Source: UTCFX2 sp002050125 (GTDB taxonomy: Bacteria > Chloroflexota > Anaerolineae > Anaerolineales > UBA4823). Taken from it: a stretch of DNA of 64,000 nt. A program made the translations under genes and the position numbers. The stretch is taken from NCBI GenBank assembly GCA_027494035.1, contig JAOSJQ010000001.1, positions 3,472,001 through 3,536,000 of the forward strand, given 5' to 3'. The notes below the pieces were generated by a model that saw nothing but the letters and a program-made list of their open reading frames with translations, ran no database searches and was not told where the DNA came from. Shown piece after piece: positions 63,268 through 64,000 of this stretch (the stretch's first letter is position 1; each line of letters starts with the position of its first letter).

Positions 63268-64000
63268 TTATCCGATCCAGTTTGCCGCAAAGAACCCGGA
63301 AACCAGAGTCAACCCTGCCAGCGCAATCAGCACCGCTTGCATAGAAGGCGCCAGCGCGGTGGCTGAAGCGACCTCCTCAGACGGTTCGCCCGGCACTGTG
63401 GAGCTAAAGATCCAGAACAACCATGCAAAGCTGCCGATAGATTCAAACATGGCGATAATCACCAGAATTAAGAGCAGCGGCTCGGTTTTGGCTGCTTCGA
63501 AACCGCCAGCAAAGATGGTGAACTTGCTGAAGAAACAGTTGAAAGGTGGAACGCCGGTAACTGCTAACGCTGCCACTGCGAAACTTGCCCCAACCAGCGG
63601 CATCTTGGCGAGCACGCCTCGCAACGAAGGCAGCATACGCGTGCCAGTGGTGTAACTCAGCGCCCCAGCGACGAGAAAGAATAAACCTTTCGCAAAAGCA
63701 TGGTTGAAAATGTGCGCAACCGCGCCATTAAACGCCAGCGTTGAGCCGAAAACGGAAAGAGAAAGCGCAAAGAAGATATAAGAAAGTTGGGCAATCGTTG
63801 AATATGCCAACAACTTCTTCAGATCCTTTTGCGGGAAGTACATGATAAAACCGTAGATCATGGTCGCGATTGCGCACACACACCCGATCACACCGATGAT
63901 CTTTGGCGCGCCGTTCGCAGATCCCAGACAGCGGGCAAAGATGTACACGCCGACCTTTACCATTGAGGCTGCGTGCAGGTAAGCGCTGATCGGGGTTGGC
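63268..64000 (-). CDS. Hydrogenase antiporter-like subunit (HyfD/HyfB), 5' end outside
   Basis: About 244 C-terminal residues are visible. The frame is open to the edge: 'TPISAYLHAASMVKVGVYIFAR' (split over the ATG at 63963), 'DLKKLLAYSTIAQLSYIFFAL' and 'HIFNHAFAKGLFFLVAG', all proton-channel signatures. By order it would be HyfD, but HyfB is possible. Confidence 0.88.
   Translation of the reverse strand, partial: PTPISAYLHAASMVKVGVYIFARCLGSANGAPKIIGVIGCVCAIATMIYGFIMYFPQKDLKKLLAYSTIAQLSYIFFALSLSVFGSTLAFNGAVAHIFNHAFAKGLFFLVAGALSYTTGTRMLPSLRGVLAKMPLVGASFAVAALAVTGVPPFNCFFSKFTIFAGGFEAAKTEPLLLILVIIAMFESIGSFAWLFWIFSSTVPGEPSEEVASATALAPSMQAVLIALAGLTLVSGFFAANWIG

Noticed and set aside
59196..64000. 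Respiratory complex I (nuo) operon
   Set aside because: Both C-x-x-C nickel motifs are present in the NuoD-like subunit, and HycH and HycI follow; complex I lacks these.
1..64000. CRISPR array, prophage or large genomic island
   Set aside because: No regularly spaced repeats, no phage structural genes and no integrase were seen; only one IS is supported.

Overview
The window reads as chromosome of a free-living, metabolically versatile bacterium, most likely Chloroflexota, class Anaerolineae. This is inference from gene style: secreted proteins with Thr/Pro-rich linkers or a C-terminal 'YLFLPMV'-type tail, many GAF-GGDEF and lipoprotein genes, a serine hydroxymethyltransferase-GcvT fusion, a CarH-like B12 regulator and a group 4 [NiFe] hydrogenase. 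No rRNA is present to settle it. Many conserved genes, including hisS, are broken by single-base indels, mostly in short homopolymers. These look more like residual sequencing error than decay, so such loci are described as one gene across the break.

Layout. 1-8.2 kb: AAA-like C-terminus, M14 and M24 metallopeptidases, a secreted surface protein, hisS with tRNA-His(GTG) directly downstream, a lipoprotein and a YbaK editing protein. 8.3-18.9 kb: a divergent export locus resembling NHLM microcin exporters (C39 peptidase-ABC, HlyD-like adaptor, second ABC), a small CGC-motif peptide, two pentapeptide-repeat proteins and a ParA-type ATPase. 18.9-27.4 kb: small membrane protein, SPFH protein, a secreted DUF4350/DUF4352-like protein, inositol-monophosphatase family enzyme, a GreA-C-like protein and a heterodimeric ABC exporter pair.

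27.4-36.5 kb is the most unusual part: a minus-strand respiratory-looking island with a 12-TM histidine-rich protein resembling the haem-copper oxidase/NO reductase superfamily, an SUMF1/NirV-like lipoprotein, haem O synthase, a NapH/NosR-like polyferredoxin, orphan membrane proteins, a BON protein and a Crp/Fnr regulator. A perfect FNR-type box (TTGAT-N4-ATCAA) sits at -41.5 of a predicted promoter, a 25-bp perfect inverted repeat covers the BON start codon, and an IS5-type element is inserted 2 bp before the regulator's start.

36.6-56.1 kb: GAF-GGDEF cyclase, zinc alcohol dehydrogenase, polar amino acid ABC importer, two tandem zinc-ribbon membrane proteins, a redoxin with in-frame TGA at its active-site Cys position, an SDR epimerase divergent from the CarH-like regulator, FKBP isomerase, aminotransferase and the GlyA-GcvT fusion. 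56.4-64 kb: a CBS protein and a Hyc/Hyf-type hydrogenase operon (HycI, HycH, HycG, HyfH, HycE, HyfF, HyfE, partial HyfD/B) running in from beyond the right edge. The catalytic subunit keeps all four Ni-binding cysteines, so H2 evolution or oxidation coupled to membrane ion pumping is expected.
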